A stretch of 64,000 nt of DNA from contig NZ_LIXI01000007.1 of assembly GCF_001905595.1 (NCBI RefSeq), forward strand, positions 1 to 64,000. The letters run 5' to 3'. The position numbers and the translations under genes were made by a program. The notes under the pieces are model-generated. The model saw only the letters and a program-made list of their open reading frames with translations, did no database searches and was not told where the DNA came from. Origin of the DNA: Streptomyces sp. CB00316. GTDB lineage: Bacteria > Actinomycetota > Actinomycetes > Streptomycetales > Streptomycetaceae. How positions within the stretch are numbered: the first letter of the stretch is position 1; the number at the start of each line of letters is the position of its first letter. Of the stretch, positions 43,240 to 51,559 are shown piece after piece.

Positions 43240-44052
43240 ATGACGACGGAGCGGAGCCCGCAGAGGGCCGACAAATGGACAGCCGCGGTACGGCAACGCC
43301 TGGGCCTCGGCAGACTGCTCCCCCTGGGTGGCGCCGTGGACGGCGCCTGGATCGCGGAGACCGCGGCGGCCTCGGTGCTGCGCGGGGCGGCCGTGCCGGG
43401 GGCGGTGCTGGGGACGCTGAGGATCGGACCGGCCCGGGAGGCCGCCGGTGCGGATACGCGGGCGGGGGCGGATCGCCCGGTGGGAACGGGGGGGCCGGCG
43501 GGAGCAGGCGTCCGGGCGGAGGCGGGCCCCGCCGTGCCTCCGGCGCCGCCGAGCGGCCTGCCGCCGGGGCCGCTGAGGATCGAGGCGGAGTTCCGGGCGG
43601 CCGGGGACCGCCCGTTGCCGGACGCGGCGGCCGCCCTGCGCGTGGCGCTCGTCACGGCGGCCGCCGCCCGGCTCGGACTGGAGATCGCGGAGGTGGACCT
43701 GCGGGTGACGGCATTGCTCGACGACGCTGCGCCCGATCAGGTGACGGACCCGGCCGCCGCGCACTCCCCGCCGGCCCCGGCCCCGGTCGCGAGGGCGGAT
43801 ACGAAGGCGGAGGGGCCGGCCGCGGCGGCCGCCGCCGGGGTGCCCGGTGTCGTCGCGCTGACCCGGGTCCTGGGCGGTGCGGTGCACACCGCCGAGGACC
43901 ACATCCGGGTCGAGGTGGCGACGGCCGGGGACCACCGGGCTCTCGATGTGGCCCGGTCGGTGCGCACGGCGGTGTCGGCGGCCACGGCGGACCGGCTGCC
44001 GGTGTCGGTGCTGGTCACCGACGTGGTCGAGGCGTCCGGTGATACCCGTTGA
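43240..44052 (+). CDS. Hypothetical protein divergent from the Asp23 operon
   Basis: A 270-residue soluble protein with two separated Asp23-like strand-helix repeats: one at residues about 100-165 (GPLRIEAEFRAAGDRPLPDAAAALRVALV...EVDLRVTALLDD) and one at about 205-265 (VVALTRVLGGAVHTAEDHIRVEVATAGDHRALDVARSVRTAV...VSVLVTDVVEA). The linkers are Ala/Pro-rich. I know no function; the repeats and location suggest a link to the Asp23 system. ATG at 43240, with GGGGCG upstream. Confidence 0.7.
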   Translation: MTTERSPQRADKWTAAVRQRLGLGRLLPLGGAVDGAWIAETAAASVLRGAAVPGAVLGTLRIGPAREAAGADTRAGADRPVGTGGPAGAGVRAEAGPAVPPAPPSGLPPGPLRIEAEFRAAGDRPLPDAAAALRVALVTAAAARLGLEIAEVDLRVTALLDDAAPDQVTDPAAAHSPPAPAPVARADTKAEGPAAAAAAGVPGVVALTRVLGGAVHTAEDHIRVEVATAGDHRALDVARSVRTAVSAATADRLPVSVLVTDVVEASGDTR

Positions 44053-44068
44053 CGCCCGGTGATGCCCG

Positions 44069-44860
44069 CTAGTCGGTGATGCCCGCCAGGTCGCGCAGCC
44101 TGCGGCCCTGGGCGGCGCGCTCGGCGGCGCGCTGCTCCTCGTACGTACGCGAGACGGCGCCGGCCAGCAGGGCCTTGGTCTCCACGACGGCGTCGCGGGG
44201 TGCGGAAATCAGGGCGGCGGCCAGGTCGCGGGCCGCCGCGTCGAGCTGGTCGGCGGGGACCACGAGGTTGGCGAGGCCGGTGCGCTCGGCCTCCTCGGCG
44301 TGCACGAACCGCCCGGTGGCGCAGATCTCGAGCGCGCGGGCGTACCCCACGAGGTTCACCAGGGGGTGGGTGCCCGTGAGGTCGGGGACGAGGCCGAGGC
44401 TGGTCTCGCGCATGGCGAACTGGACGTCCTCGGCGACGATCCGCAGATCGCAGGCGAGGGCGAGCTGGAAGCCGGCGCCGATGGCGTGGCCCTGGACCGT
44501 CGCGATCGACACGAGGTCGTTGCGGCGCCACCAGGTGAACGCCTCCTGGTACTCGGCGATGGTCGCGTCGAGCTCGGCCTCCGGGCCGCGCGCCATGTCG
44601 AGGAAGGACGGCTCGCCGTCGAACCCCTCGGGGGTGAACGCCTGCCGGTCGAGGCCCGCGGAGAAGGACCTGCCCTCGCCGCGGAGCACCACGACGCGGA
44701 CATCGCCGGGCAGCACCCGTCCGGCCTCGGTCAACGCCCGCCAGAGAGCGGGAGACTGGGCGTTGCGCTTGGCCGGGTTGGTGAGCGTCACGGTGGCAAC
44801 CGCGTCTTCGACGGTGAGCCGTACGCCGTCCTTGTCGAGCACAGGGTCGAGCGAGGTCAT
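44069..44860 (-). CDS. Enoyl-CoA hydratase/isomerase family protein
   Basis: A 263-residue crotonase-fold protein. VVVLRGEGRSFSAGLDRQAF carries the first oxyanion-hole segment and VQGHAIGAGFQLALACDLRIVAED the second; the acidic residues of the active-site helix appear as MRETSLGLVPDLTGTHPLVNLVG. It is expected to hydrate or isomerise an acyl-CoA in fatty-acid breakdown; the substrate is unknown. ATG at 44860. A 12-nt GTGACTGA-containing AT-rich patch upstream (about 44900-44915) looks like promoter DNA. Confidence 0.92.
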   Translation of the reverse strand: MTSLDPVLDKDGVRLTVEDAVATVTLTNPAKRNAQSPALWRALTEAGRVLPGDVRVVVLRGEGRSFSAGLDRQAFTPEGFDGEPSFLDMARGPEAELDATIAEYQEAFTWWRRNDLVSIATVQGHAIGAGFQLALACDLRIVAEDVQFAMRETSLGLVPDLTGTHPLVNLVGYARALEICATGRFVHAEEAERTGLANLVVPADQLDAAARDLAAALISAPRDAVVETKALLAGAVSRTYEEQRAAERAAQGRRLRDLAGITD

Positions 44861-44988
44861 GGGGCGCCTCCGGATCGGGTGCAGTCAGCACTCAGAATCT
44901 AAGTGACTGAACAGTAACCACCCGGACGACCTCACGGTCAGCCGGGTGGCCACCCCGAATTCCGATGAGCCCTCACACCTCCGGGCAC

Positions 44989-45210
44989 TCAGGCCGAAGC
45001 GGCCTTCTTGCCTCGTGTGGCTCCGCCGCGTCCTCGCAGCGTCACTCCGGACTCACTGAGCATCCGGTGGACGAACCCGTAGGAGCGGCCGGTTTCCTCG
45101 GCCAGCGCCCTGATGCTCGCACCGGAGTCGTACTTCTTCTTCAGGTCTGCCGCGAGCTTGTCACGCGCGGCGCCGGTCACCCGGCTGCCCTTCTTCAGAG
45201 TCTCGGCCAC
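44989..45210 (-). CDS. Small helix-turn-helix protein
   Basis: A 73-residue protein with the core VTGAARDKLAADLKKKYDSGASIRALAEETGRSYGFVHRMLSESGV in short motifs, a Sigma-70-region-4-like or resolvase-like HTH, and a basic tail (RGRGGATRGKKAASA). It probably binds DNA. From memory it is strongly conserved in Streptomyces. The GTG at 45210 has GAGGAGG 7 nt upstream. An ATG at 45249 with GGGAGGGG upstream gives 13 more residues (MRVQSALPIEEAR) and is an equally possible start. Confidence 0.85.
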   Translation of the reverse strand: MAETLKKGSRVTGAARDKLAADLKKKYDSGASIRALAEETGRSYGFVHRMLSESGVTLRGRGGATRGKKAASA

Positions 45211-45572
45211 CCGTGCCTCCTCTATGGGAAGTGCGCTCTGGACTCTCATGATCACCCCTCCCGCGCTTCCTGGCCACCCATTCGGCAAGGTCGGTGTGAC
45301 CGGATTCCGGACCGGAGAGCACCCGGACACGATCGGAATCCTGTATTCCGGCGGACCGCAGAGGCATGGGGACCGTACCGGCTAAAGAACCGGCAGGTCA
45401 GAGCCGTACGGGGAGCAAGGCCCCGGAAAGGGGCGCGTGGCGGGTGAGCGCCGGGCGCCCCACCGGGGTACGAGACGTCCTCACGCAGATGGTGGATCAC
45501 GCGTAGGCCGAATGATCTATCCGGAGGGGCCGGAGATCCGTCCGGAGAGGGCCGGCGCTCCCTCCGGACGGG
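45211..45572. other. Intergenic region between the HTH gene and the ABC-F gene
   Basis: No gene is supported in these 362 bp. The right edge holds a hairpin (CCGTCCGGAG at 45538-45547 with CTCCGGACGG at 45562-45571) that directly follows the ABC-F stop and probably terminates it. The remainder shows no RNA gene or repeat that I can recognise. Confidence 0.6.
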
Positions 45573-47171
45573 TCAGGCGAGGGCGACGAGGTCCCGGTAG
45601 TCGGCACCCCAGAGGTCCTCGACGCCGTCCGGGAGCAGGATGATCCGCTCCGGCTGGAGCGCCTCGACCGCGCCCTCGTCGTGGGTGACGAGGACGACAG
45701 CGCCCTTGTAGGTGCGCAGCGCGCCGAGGATCTCCTCGCGGCTGGCGGGGTCGAGGTTGTTCGTCGGCTCGTCGAGCAGGAGCACGTTGGCGGAGGAGAC
45801 GACCAGGGTCGCCAGCGCGAGCCGGGTCTTCTCGCCGCCGGAGAGCACCCCGGCCGGCTTGTCGACGTCGTCGCCCGAGAAGAGGAACGAGCCGAGCGTC
45901 TTGCGGACCGCGACGAGGTCGAGGTCGGGCGCGGCGGAGCGCATGTTCTCCAGGACCGTGCGATCCGGGTCGAGGGTCTCGTGCTCCTGGGCGTAGTAGC
46001 CGAGCTTGAGGCCGTGGCCCTCGATGACCTGGCCGGTGTCGGGCTTCTCGGCGCCGCCGAGCAGGCGAAGCAGTGTGGTCTTGCCGGCGCCGTTGAGGCC
46101 GAGGATGACGACGCGCGAGCCCTTGTCGATGGCCAGGTCGACGTCGGTGAAGATCTCCAGCGAGCCGTACGACTTGGAGAGGCCCTCCGCCATCAGCGGG
46201 GTCTTGCCGCAGGGCGAGGGGTCGGGGAAGCGCAGCTTGGCGACCTTGTCGGAGACCCGCACGGCCTCCAGACCGGAGAGCAGCCGGTCGGCGCGCTTGG
46301 CCATGTTCTGGGCGGCGACGGTCTTGGTGGCCTTGGCGCGCATCTTGTCGGCCTGCGCGTTGAGGGTCGCGGCCTTCTTCTCGGCGTTCTGGCGCTCGCG
46401 CTTGCGGCGCTTCTCGTCGGCCTCGCGCTGCTGCTGGTAGAGCTTCCAGCCCATGTTGTAGACGTCGATCTGCGAGCGGTTGGCGTCGAGGTAGAAGACC
46501 TTGTTGACCACGGTCTCGACGAGCTCGACGTCGTGGGAGATCACGACGAAGCCGCCGCGGTAGTTCTTCAGGTAGTCGCGCAGCCAGACGATCGAGTCCG
46601 CGTCGAGGTGGTTGGTGGGCTCGTCGAGGAGCAGGGTGTCGGCGTCCGAGAAGAGGATCCGGGCCAGCTCGACGCGGCGGCGCTGACCACCGGAGAGCGT
46701 ATGCAGGGGCTGGCCGAGCACCCGGTCGGGCAGGCTGAGCGCGGCGGCGATGGTGGCGGCCTCGGCCTCGGCGGCGTACCCGCCCTTGGTGAGGAACTCC
46801 GTCTCCAGGCGCTCGTACTTCTTCATCGCCTTCTCGCGGGTGGCACCCTTGCCGTTCGCCATCCGCTCCTCGTTCTCGCGCATCTTGCGCAGGATCTCGT
46901 CGAGACCCCGGGCGGAGAGGATGCGGTCGCGGGCGAGGATCTCCAGGTCGCCGGTGCGCGGGTCCTGCGGGAGGTAGCCGACCTCGCCGGAGCGGGTGAT
47001 GGTGCCGCCCGCGGGGGTCCCCTCACCCGCGAGGCACTTGGTGAGGGTGGTCTTGCCCGCGCCGTTACGGCCGACCAGGCCGATGCGGTCGCCCTTGGCG
47101 ATACGGAAGGAGGCGGACTCGATGAGGATGCGGGCGCCGGCGCGCAGCTCGATGCCGGAGGCGGTGATCAC
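45573..47171 (-). CDS. ABC-F family ATP-binding cassette protein
   Basis: A 532-residue soluble protein with two ABC domains: domain 1 has GRNGAGKTT, LSGGQRRRVELA and LLLDEPTNHLD; domain 2 has GLNGAGKTT, LSGGEKTRLALA and LLLDEPTNNLD. A coiled linker with a lysine/arginine-rich helix (KRRKRERQNAEKKAATLNAQ) joins them, the ABC-F PtIM region that reaches the ribosomal E-site. Some ABC-F proteins protect against ribosome antibiotics; the length and lack of a cluster here point to a housekeeping EttA/Uup-like role. ATG at 47171. Confidence 0.92.
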   Translation of the reverse strand: MITASGIELRAGARILIESASFRIAKGDRIGLVGRNGAGKTTLTKCLAGEGTPAGGTITRSGEVGYLPQDPRTGDLEILARDRILSARGLDEILRKMRENEERMANGKGATREKAMKKYERLETEFLTKGGYAAEAEAATIAAALSLPDRVLGQPLHTLSGGQRRRVELARILFSDADTLLLDEPTNHLDADSIVWLRDYLKNYRGGFVVISHDVELVETVVNKVFYLDANRSQIDVYNMGWKLYQQQREADEKRRKRERQNAEKKAATLNAQADKMRAKATKTVAAQNMAKRADRLLSGLEAVRVSDKVAKLRFPDPSPCGKTPLMAEGLSKSYGSLEIFTDVDLAIDKGSRVVILGLNGAGKTTLLRLLGGAEKPDTGQVIEGHGLKLGYYAQEHETLDPDRTVLENMRSAAPDLDLVAVRKTLGSFLFSGDDVDKPAGVLSGGEKTRLALATLVVSSANVLLLDEPTNNLDPASREEILGALRTYKGAVVLVTHDEGAVEALQPERIILLPDGVEDLWGADYRDLVALA

Positions 47172-47234
47172 GGAAGAACTCCAGGGCAGTATGGACGGCG
47201 AAGGGACGAGGGCGGAGGTCTCTCGACGCCGCTA

Positions 47235-47447
47235 ATGCGCAAGGAGAATGGCCATAGGCCCCATTCTACCGGCGGTGTGCAACTGCTTTTCCGGGACGTG
47301 CGCGGCAGCCGGATCCCGGGCGGGCGGGCCACCGTGGGCGGCGGCATTGTGGGGGTGATCGCCCTGATCCTGGGGCTGCTGTTCGGCATCGGCCCCGAAC
47401 AGCTCGGCGAGCGGGTCGACAGCCCGCGCAGATCACAGAAGAGGTGA
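47235..47447 (+). CDS. Small membrane protein of unknown function
   Basis: A 70-residue protein with a basic amphipathic start (QLLFRDVRGSRIPGGRA) and one helix (TVGGGIVGVIALILGLLFGIGPEQLG). This resembles only the N-terminal anchor of the YpfJ-type neutral zinc metallopeptidase family (RGRR...GGG...GIDP), but no protease domain follows. It may be a relict or a stand-alone anchor. The GTG at 47277 is an alternative start. It overlaps the next gene if that gene starts at GTG 47444. Confidence 0.55.
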   Translation: MRKENGHRPHSTGGVQLLFRDVRGSRIPGGRATVGGGIVGVIALILGLLFGIGPEQLGERVDSPRRSQKR

Positions 47448-47452
47448 GTGCG

Positions 47453-47866
47453 ATGACAGGCGTGGCGAAGGGTGTTCCGACGATCTACCCGACGGTCCTC
47501 TACGACGACGCGAAGGCCGCGATCAGGACGCTGACGGAGGGCCTCGGCTTCACCGAGGAAGCGGTCTACGAGGGCGAGACGGGCAGCGTGCTGCACGCCG
47601 AGCTGTCCTGCGGCAACGGCAGGGTGATGCTCGGCTCCAAGGGCGGGGACGGCGTGTTCGCCCGGGCGATGGCGGGTGCGGGCCCGGCGGGGGTGTACGT
47701 GGTGGTGGGCGACGTGGACGAGCACTTCGCCCGGGCCCGGGATTTCGGCGTGGAGATCCTGAGGGAGCCGACGGACCAGGACTACGGCTCGCGGGACTAC
47801 ATGGCGCGGGACGCCGAGGGCAACGTATGGAGCTTCGGGACGTATGCCCCGGGGTCCGCCGGCTGA
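47453..47866 (+). CDS. VOC (glyoxalase/bleomycin-resistance-like) family protein
   Basis: A 137-residue protein with the paired beta-alpha-beta-beta-beta fold of the VOC superfamily: TIYPTVLYDDAKAAIRTLTEGLGF then GAGVYVVVGDVDEHFARARDFG and YGSRDYMARDAEGNVWSFGTY at the end (typical last motif). It may bind a metal or small ligand; the function is unknown. I chose the ATG at 47453, 8 nt after AGAGG; GTG at 47444 overlaps the previous stop and is possible. Confidence 0.85.
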   Translation: MTGVAKGVPTIYPTVLYDDAKAAIRTLTEGLGFTEEAVYEGETGSVLHAELSCGNGRVMLGSKGGDGVFARAMAGAGPAGVYVVVGDVDEHFARARDFGVEILREPTDQDYGSRDYMARDAEGNVWSFGTYAPGSAG

Positions 47867-47893
47867 GCTCGGCGGACACCGGGGACGCGGGGC

Positions 47894-49306
47894 TCAGGCT
47901 CCGCCGGTGTGGACCTGGAACGCGGCCCGGCGGACCGCCTTGGCCAGGGCCGGGTCCGGGTGGGCGGCGGCCAGCGCGACCAGCACCTGGACCGTGCGCG
48001 GGTGGCCGACGGCTCTGACCTCGTCGAGGAGGGCCGGGACGGTGCCCTGGACGGCGGAGTCGAGGTGGCGCACCAGCAGACCGGTCTCGCCGTGGTCGGC
48101 GACGGCGGCGGCGGTGTCGACCCAGAGCCAGGTGGCCTCCTCGCGGCTGAGGATCTCCTGCGCGTCGTCCGGGTCCGCCCCCTCGTACTCGGCGAGCCAG
48201 AGCAGCGCGTAGGGCCGCAGCGACGGATGGGTGACCACGGCGCGGACCTCGGGCTCGGCGGGGGCGCCGACGACCCGGAGCGCTTCGAAGGCCAGTCCCC
48301 GCAGCAGCGCGTCCTCGCCCCGGGCTACGGCGAGGAGTTCGGCGACGGCGCTGCCGACCGTACGGGCGGCGAGCCAGGCCCGGTATTCGGCGCGGGCCGG
48401 TCCAGGGGTGAGCCGGGCGCAGCCGAGGAGCATGTCGGCGGCGGACTGCTCGATGTTTCCGGCCGGGCTCTGGGCGGCGACGCAGATCTGCTCCAGCTTG
48501 ACCCAGACCGCCCAGTTGCCGAGCGGGGTGAGGGTGGCGTGCCCGTTGCCGAGGGTCAGGGCGCCGACGGCGGCGAGGCCTTCCAGGGCCCAGTCGAGCA
48601 GCAGGGCGTCGAGGTCGGCGCTGCGGTCCGGGGCGGGTGCGGGGCGTCCGGTGGCCGGAGTGCTCTCGGTGGCCGCGCGGCCGGCACCGTACGGCACTTC
48701 GCAGCGCTCCTCCTGGAGTTCGGCGATGCGCTGGGCGAGGAGGTCGAGGAGGGCGGGTACGGCGACGGGGCCCGCGGAGAGCTGGAGGAGGGAGAGCACC
48801 TGGGGCACGGCCTCGACGGCTTCGGCGACCGCACCGGTCTCGATGCCCTCGGGGGCGGCGTGGACGAGCGACCAGGCGTCGAAGAGCGCGACCCAGCCGC
48901 GCAGCACGGCCGAGTCGTCCCGGTCCCAGGCGCGCAGCCGCCAGCCGGGGCGGGCGGTGTCGCCGTGCAGCTCGATCAGGCCGGCCAACCGGGCCCGGTC
49001 CCAGCCCGCACGCACCTGTGCCGGGGAGAGTTCCAGGGCCGTCGCGGCCCGTTCGAGGGCCTGGGTGGCGAGTGGCGCGGCGCTTCCGGGGACGGGGGCG
49101 GGGGCGCCGGCGGCCCAGTGGGCGATGCGTACGGCGTCGGCGAGGACCGCCCGGGCCTGGCGGGCCAGCTCGGTGCGGGGCGGGGTGCCCTCGGGGGGGC
49201 GGGGGGCCGGCCTGGTGCGCCGGGTGGACACAGCCCTGCGGGCGGTGGCGAGGGGTCGCGGGCGGACAAGTCGCAGCCTGGAGTCGCGCGGGGTACGGGA
49301 CGTCAC
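47894..49306 (-). CDS. Uncharacterised Streptomyces protein (HEAT-repeat-like)
   Basis: A 470-residue cytosolic protein rich in Ala and Leu with long helices; residues about 300-470 show repeated helix pairs of about 35-40 residues (AVAELLAVARGEDALLRGLAFEALRVVGA; VVTHPSLRPYALLWLAEYE; LLDEVRAVGHPRTVQVLVALAAAHPDPAL), as in HEAT or PBS-lyase repeats. The first 30 residues are basic. A winged-helix-like region around 60-100 is possible. I know no function. The start is uncertain: a TTG at 49342 is also in frame. Confidence 0.75.
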   Translation of the reverse strand: MTSRTPRDSRLRLVRPRPLATARRAVSTRRTRPAPRPPEGTPPRTELARQARAVLADAVRIAHWAAGAPAPVPGSAAPLATQALERAATALELSPAQVRAGWDRARLAGLIELHGDTARPGWRLRAWDRDDSAVLRGWVALFDAWSLVHAAPEGIETGAVAEAVEAVPQVLSLLQLSAGPVAVPALLDLLAQRIAELQEERCEVPYGAGRAATESTPATGRPAPAPDRSADLDALLLDWALEGLAAVGALTLGNGHATLTPLGNWAVWVKLEQICVAAQSPAGNIEQSAADMLLGCARLTPGPARAEYRAWLAARTVGSAVAELLAVARGEDALLRGLAFEALRVVGAPAEPEVRAVVTHPSLRPYALLWLAEYEGADPDDAQEILSREEATWLWVDTAAAVADHGETGLLVRHLDSAVQGTVPALLDEVRAVGHPRTVQVLVALAAAHPDPALAKAVRRAAFQVHTGGA

Positions 49307-49416
49307 GGGAGCAGTCTTGCCTCTGACGGCCCGAAAGCCCAAACGGAAGGTGTTTCCCCGGTCCCCGCCCGGTTACCGCCGGTGCGGTGACCACAAGGAC
49401 CGATCCCCGCATCACC

Positions 49417-50544
49417 TCACATCAGAGGCGTGAGGAAGCGCCTGAGGGTTTCTTCGTAACGGGCGGGATCCGCGTTCCACATCGACGCATGCGGAGCCTG
49501 CGGTACGGCGTGGAGGCTGACCAGGTCCGGCCGGCGGGCGGCGATCGCCCGCGACGGGCCCCAGGGGGCGATCGTGTCGTCCGGGCCGTGCGCGATCAGC
49601 GTCGGGGCCGGCAGCGCATCGGCCAGGGAGGCCTCCAGGAGCGGGGCCGAGGTCATGCCGGTCCGGCCCTGGGCGGCGCGGACGGCCAGCGGCAGCAGGG
49701 CGGCGGGGACTCCGCGGGCGGCGGCCAGGGCGCGCAGTGTGGTCGGCCAGTCCAGGACCGGGGAGTCCAGGACGAGGCCGCTGACGCGCTCGCGCAACGG
49801 GGAGTTGACCGCGGCGTGCAGGGCCATGGAGGCGCCGGTGGACCAGCCGTACAGGATCACGTTCCGGGCACCGTAGCGGACGGCGAAGCGCATCGCGGCG
49901 TCCAGGTCGCGCCATTCGGAGGCGCCGAGGTGGCCGAGGCCGTCGGCGGGGCGGGGGGCTCCGGCGTCCCCCCGGTAGGCGAGGTCCAGCACGGGGAGCT
50001 GCTGTTCGCTCAGGAAGCCCATCAGGTTCATGGGGTGCTCGCGGGTGGTGCCGAGGCCGTGCGCGGTGACGACCCAGGTGTCGCGGTCGCCGGGGACCCA
50101 CCAGGCGGGCAGTCCGCCCAGCTCGCCGGGGATCTCGACCTCCCGGTACTCCAGGCCGAGGGCGGCGCCCGGGTCCCCCCGGTGCACCTCGGGGGTGAGG
50201 CGGACCGTGTCGCCCGGCTCCAGGATGCCGTGGGTGACCCGCTCCAGGGTGCGGACGACGGTGTCGGCGGTGGACTCGGCCCCTTCGACCACGGGGCCGA
50301 CCACGGCGTGGACACCGGGGCCCTCGATCCCGTACGTACCCGGGCGGAGCGCCGTGAGGGAGCGGGTCAGGGTGATCCGCCGGATCCCCGTGGCGTGCAC
50401 GGTGAGTCTGCGGTCGGTGGGGAGGGGACGTCCGGGCGCCGACTTGAGGGCGGCGTCGCTGGCGTACCGGCCGGCCGCGACCGCTGCCGCGCCGACGCCG
50501 AGGATCGTGGTGACGGCCGTTGCCGTCGCAGTTGCCGGGCGCAC
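49417..50544 (-). CDS. Alpha/beta hydrolase family protein with N-terminal membrane anchor
   Basis: A 375-residue protein. The N-terminus holds one hydrophobic segment (ATATAVTTILGVGAAAVAAGRYA). The hydrolase domain follows: VVTAHGLGTTREH (oxyanion), the nucleophile motif LYGWSTGASMALH (Ser in GWSTG) and a C-terminal catalytic region DLVSLHAVPQAPHASMWN with the His near the end. The acid residue is probably in IAHGPDDTIAPWG. The substrate is unknown. A GTG start is used. Confidence 0.87.
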   Translation of the reverse strand: MRPATATATAVTTILGVGAAAVAAGRYASDAALKSAPGRPLPTDRRLTVHATGIRRITLTRSLTALRPGTYGIEGPGVHAVVGPVVEGAESTADTVVRTLERVTHGILEPGDTVRLTPEVHRGDPGAALGLEYREVEIPGELGGLPAWWVPGDRDTWVVTAHGLGTTREHPMNLMGFLSEQQLPVLDLAYRGDAGAPRPADGLGHLGASEWRDLDAAMRFAVRYGARNVILYGWSTGASMALHAAVNSPLRERVSGLVLDSPVLDWPTTLRALAAARGVPAALLPLAVRAAQGRTGMTSAPLLEASLADALPAPTLIAHGPDDTIAPWGPSRAIAARRPDLVSLHAVPQAPHASMWNADPARYEETLRRFLTPLM

Positions 50545-50622
50545 CGCTTCAGTGTCGTGGGGCGGGCGGCGCGATGCCAGTGGGCGGGGGCCGTCCGGTG
50601 CGGCGGGCGGAGGTGCACCGGG

Positions 50623-51282
50623 TCAGCCGGGCTGCCCGTACCCCTTGAGCGCCTCGGTCACCTCGGCCAGCTGGGCCTCGCCGAGCAGCGCCGGAGTGCG
50701 GCCCGGCAGCGCGCTCGCGGTGAGCCAGAGGCGGCAGAGCCACTCCAGCTGGGCGGTGCGCTCGTAGGCCTGGGCGAGGGTGGAGCCGTAGGTGACGGTG
50801 CCGTGGTTGGCCAGCAGGCAGCCGGTGCGGCCGCGGAGGGCGGTGAGCATGGCACCGGCCAGCTCCGGGGTGCCGTAGCGGGCGTAGGGGGCGGTGCGGA
50901 CGGGGCCGCCGAGGATGGCGGCCGCGTAGTGCACGAGCGGCACCTCGGTGACGAGGGTGGAGACGGCGGTGGCGTGCACGGCGTGGGTGTGGACCACGGC
51001 GGCGGCGTCGGTCTCCCCGTAGACCGCGAGGTGGAGGGGGAGTTCGCTGGTCGGCTTCAGCTCCCCGAGCACCTGCCGGCCGTCCAGGTCGACGCCGACG
51101 GCGTCCCCGGGTCCGAGCCGGTCGTAGGGCACCCCGCTGGGGGTCACCAGGACCAGGTCTCCGACGCGGGCCGACACATTGCCGGAGGTGCCGACGACCA
51201 AGCCCTCGGCGGCGCTCCGGCGGGCGGTGGCGACCACGTCACGCCAGGCCAGGGCCACTGATTCCGGCTGCTGCTCGCTCAT
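50623..51282 (-). CDS. Class II aldolase/adducin family protein (fuculose-phosphate aldolase-like)
   Basis: A 219-residue protein of the class II aldolase/AraD family. Zinc ligands are visible: VVHTHAVHATAVS (His pair) and CLLANHGTVTYG (third His); TSGNVSARVGDLVLVTPSG is the phosphate-binding loop, and the acidic catalytic residue is in LKPTSELPLHLAVYGETDA. It probably cleaves a sugar-phosphate such as L-fuculose-1-phosphate or ribulose-phosphate. The ATG at 51282 is preceded by GGGG. It stands alone beside the divergent phosphate transporter gene. Confidence 0.9.
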   Translation of the reverse strand: MSEQQPESVALAWRDVVATARRSAAEGLVVGTSGNVSARVGDLVLVTPSGVPYDRLGPGDAVGVDLDGRQVLGELKPTSELPLHLAVYGETDAAAVVHTHAVHATAVSTLVTEVPLVHYAAAILGGPVRTAPYARYGTPELAGAMLTALRGRTGCLLANHGTVTYGSTLAQAYERTAQLEWLCRLWLTASALPGRTPALLGEAQLAEVTEALKGYGQPG

Positions 51283-51490
51283 GGGGTGAGCGTAGGGGCG
51301 GTGGGTCGAAACCGGAACGTCATCCCCCACGTGACCGGGATCTCTTCCGGGGCCGGATGTGACCGTCAAAAACTTCGCCAACGAGGAGTAAAGGGCAGAC
51401 CAGCCGGTGCCCCACCGACCTCCCGCAGCCCCTCGCGCACACAAACGGAATCACCGCACTCCGATTCGAGTCACCACAGCGCCCCGCCCA

Positions 51491-51512
51491 GTTCATCTTC
51501 CGTTCACCCAGG
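51491..51512 (+). promoter_or_regulatory. PHO box (PhoP direct repeats) before the phosphate transporter
   Basis: Two contiguous 11-nt units, GTTCATCTTCC and GTTCACCCAGG, match the Streptomyces PhoP direct-repeat unit (GTTCACC core). A degenerate third unit may follow. The box lies about 48 bp before the pit start codon. In S. coelicolor pitH2 is a known PhoP target. Confidence 0.8.
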
Positions 51513-51559
51513 TTGCCTACGGTCCACGAGCCACTGACGTCGAACGATTGCCTGGGTAA

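Noticed and set aside
45573..47171. ABC-F protein as an antibiotic resistance determinant
   Set aside because: No antibiotic cluster nearby and the sequence is housekeeping EttA/Uup-like; resistance cannot be inferred.
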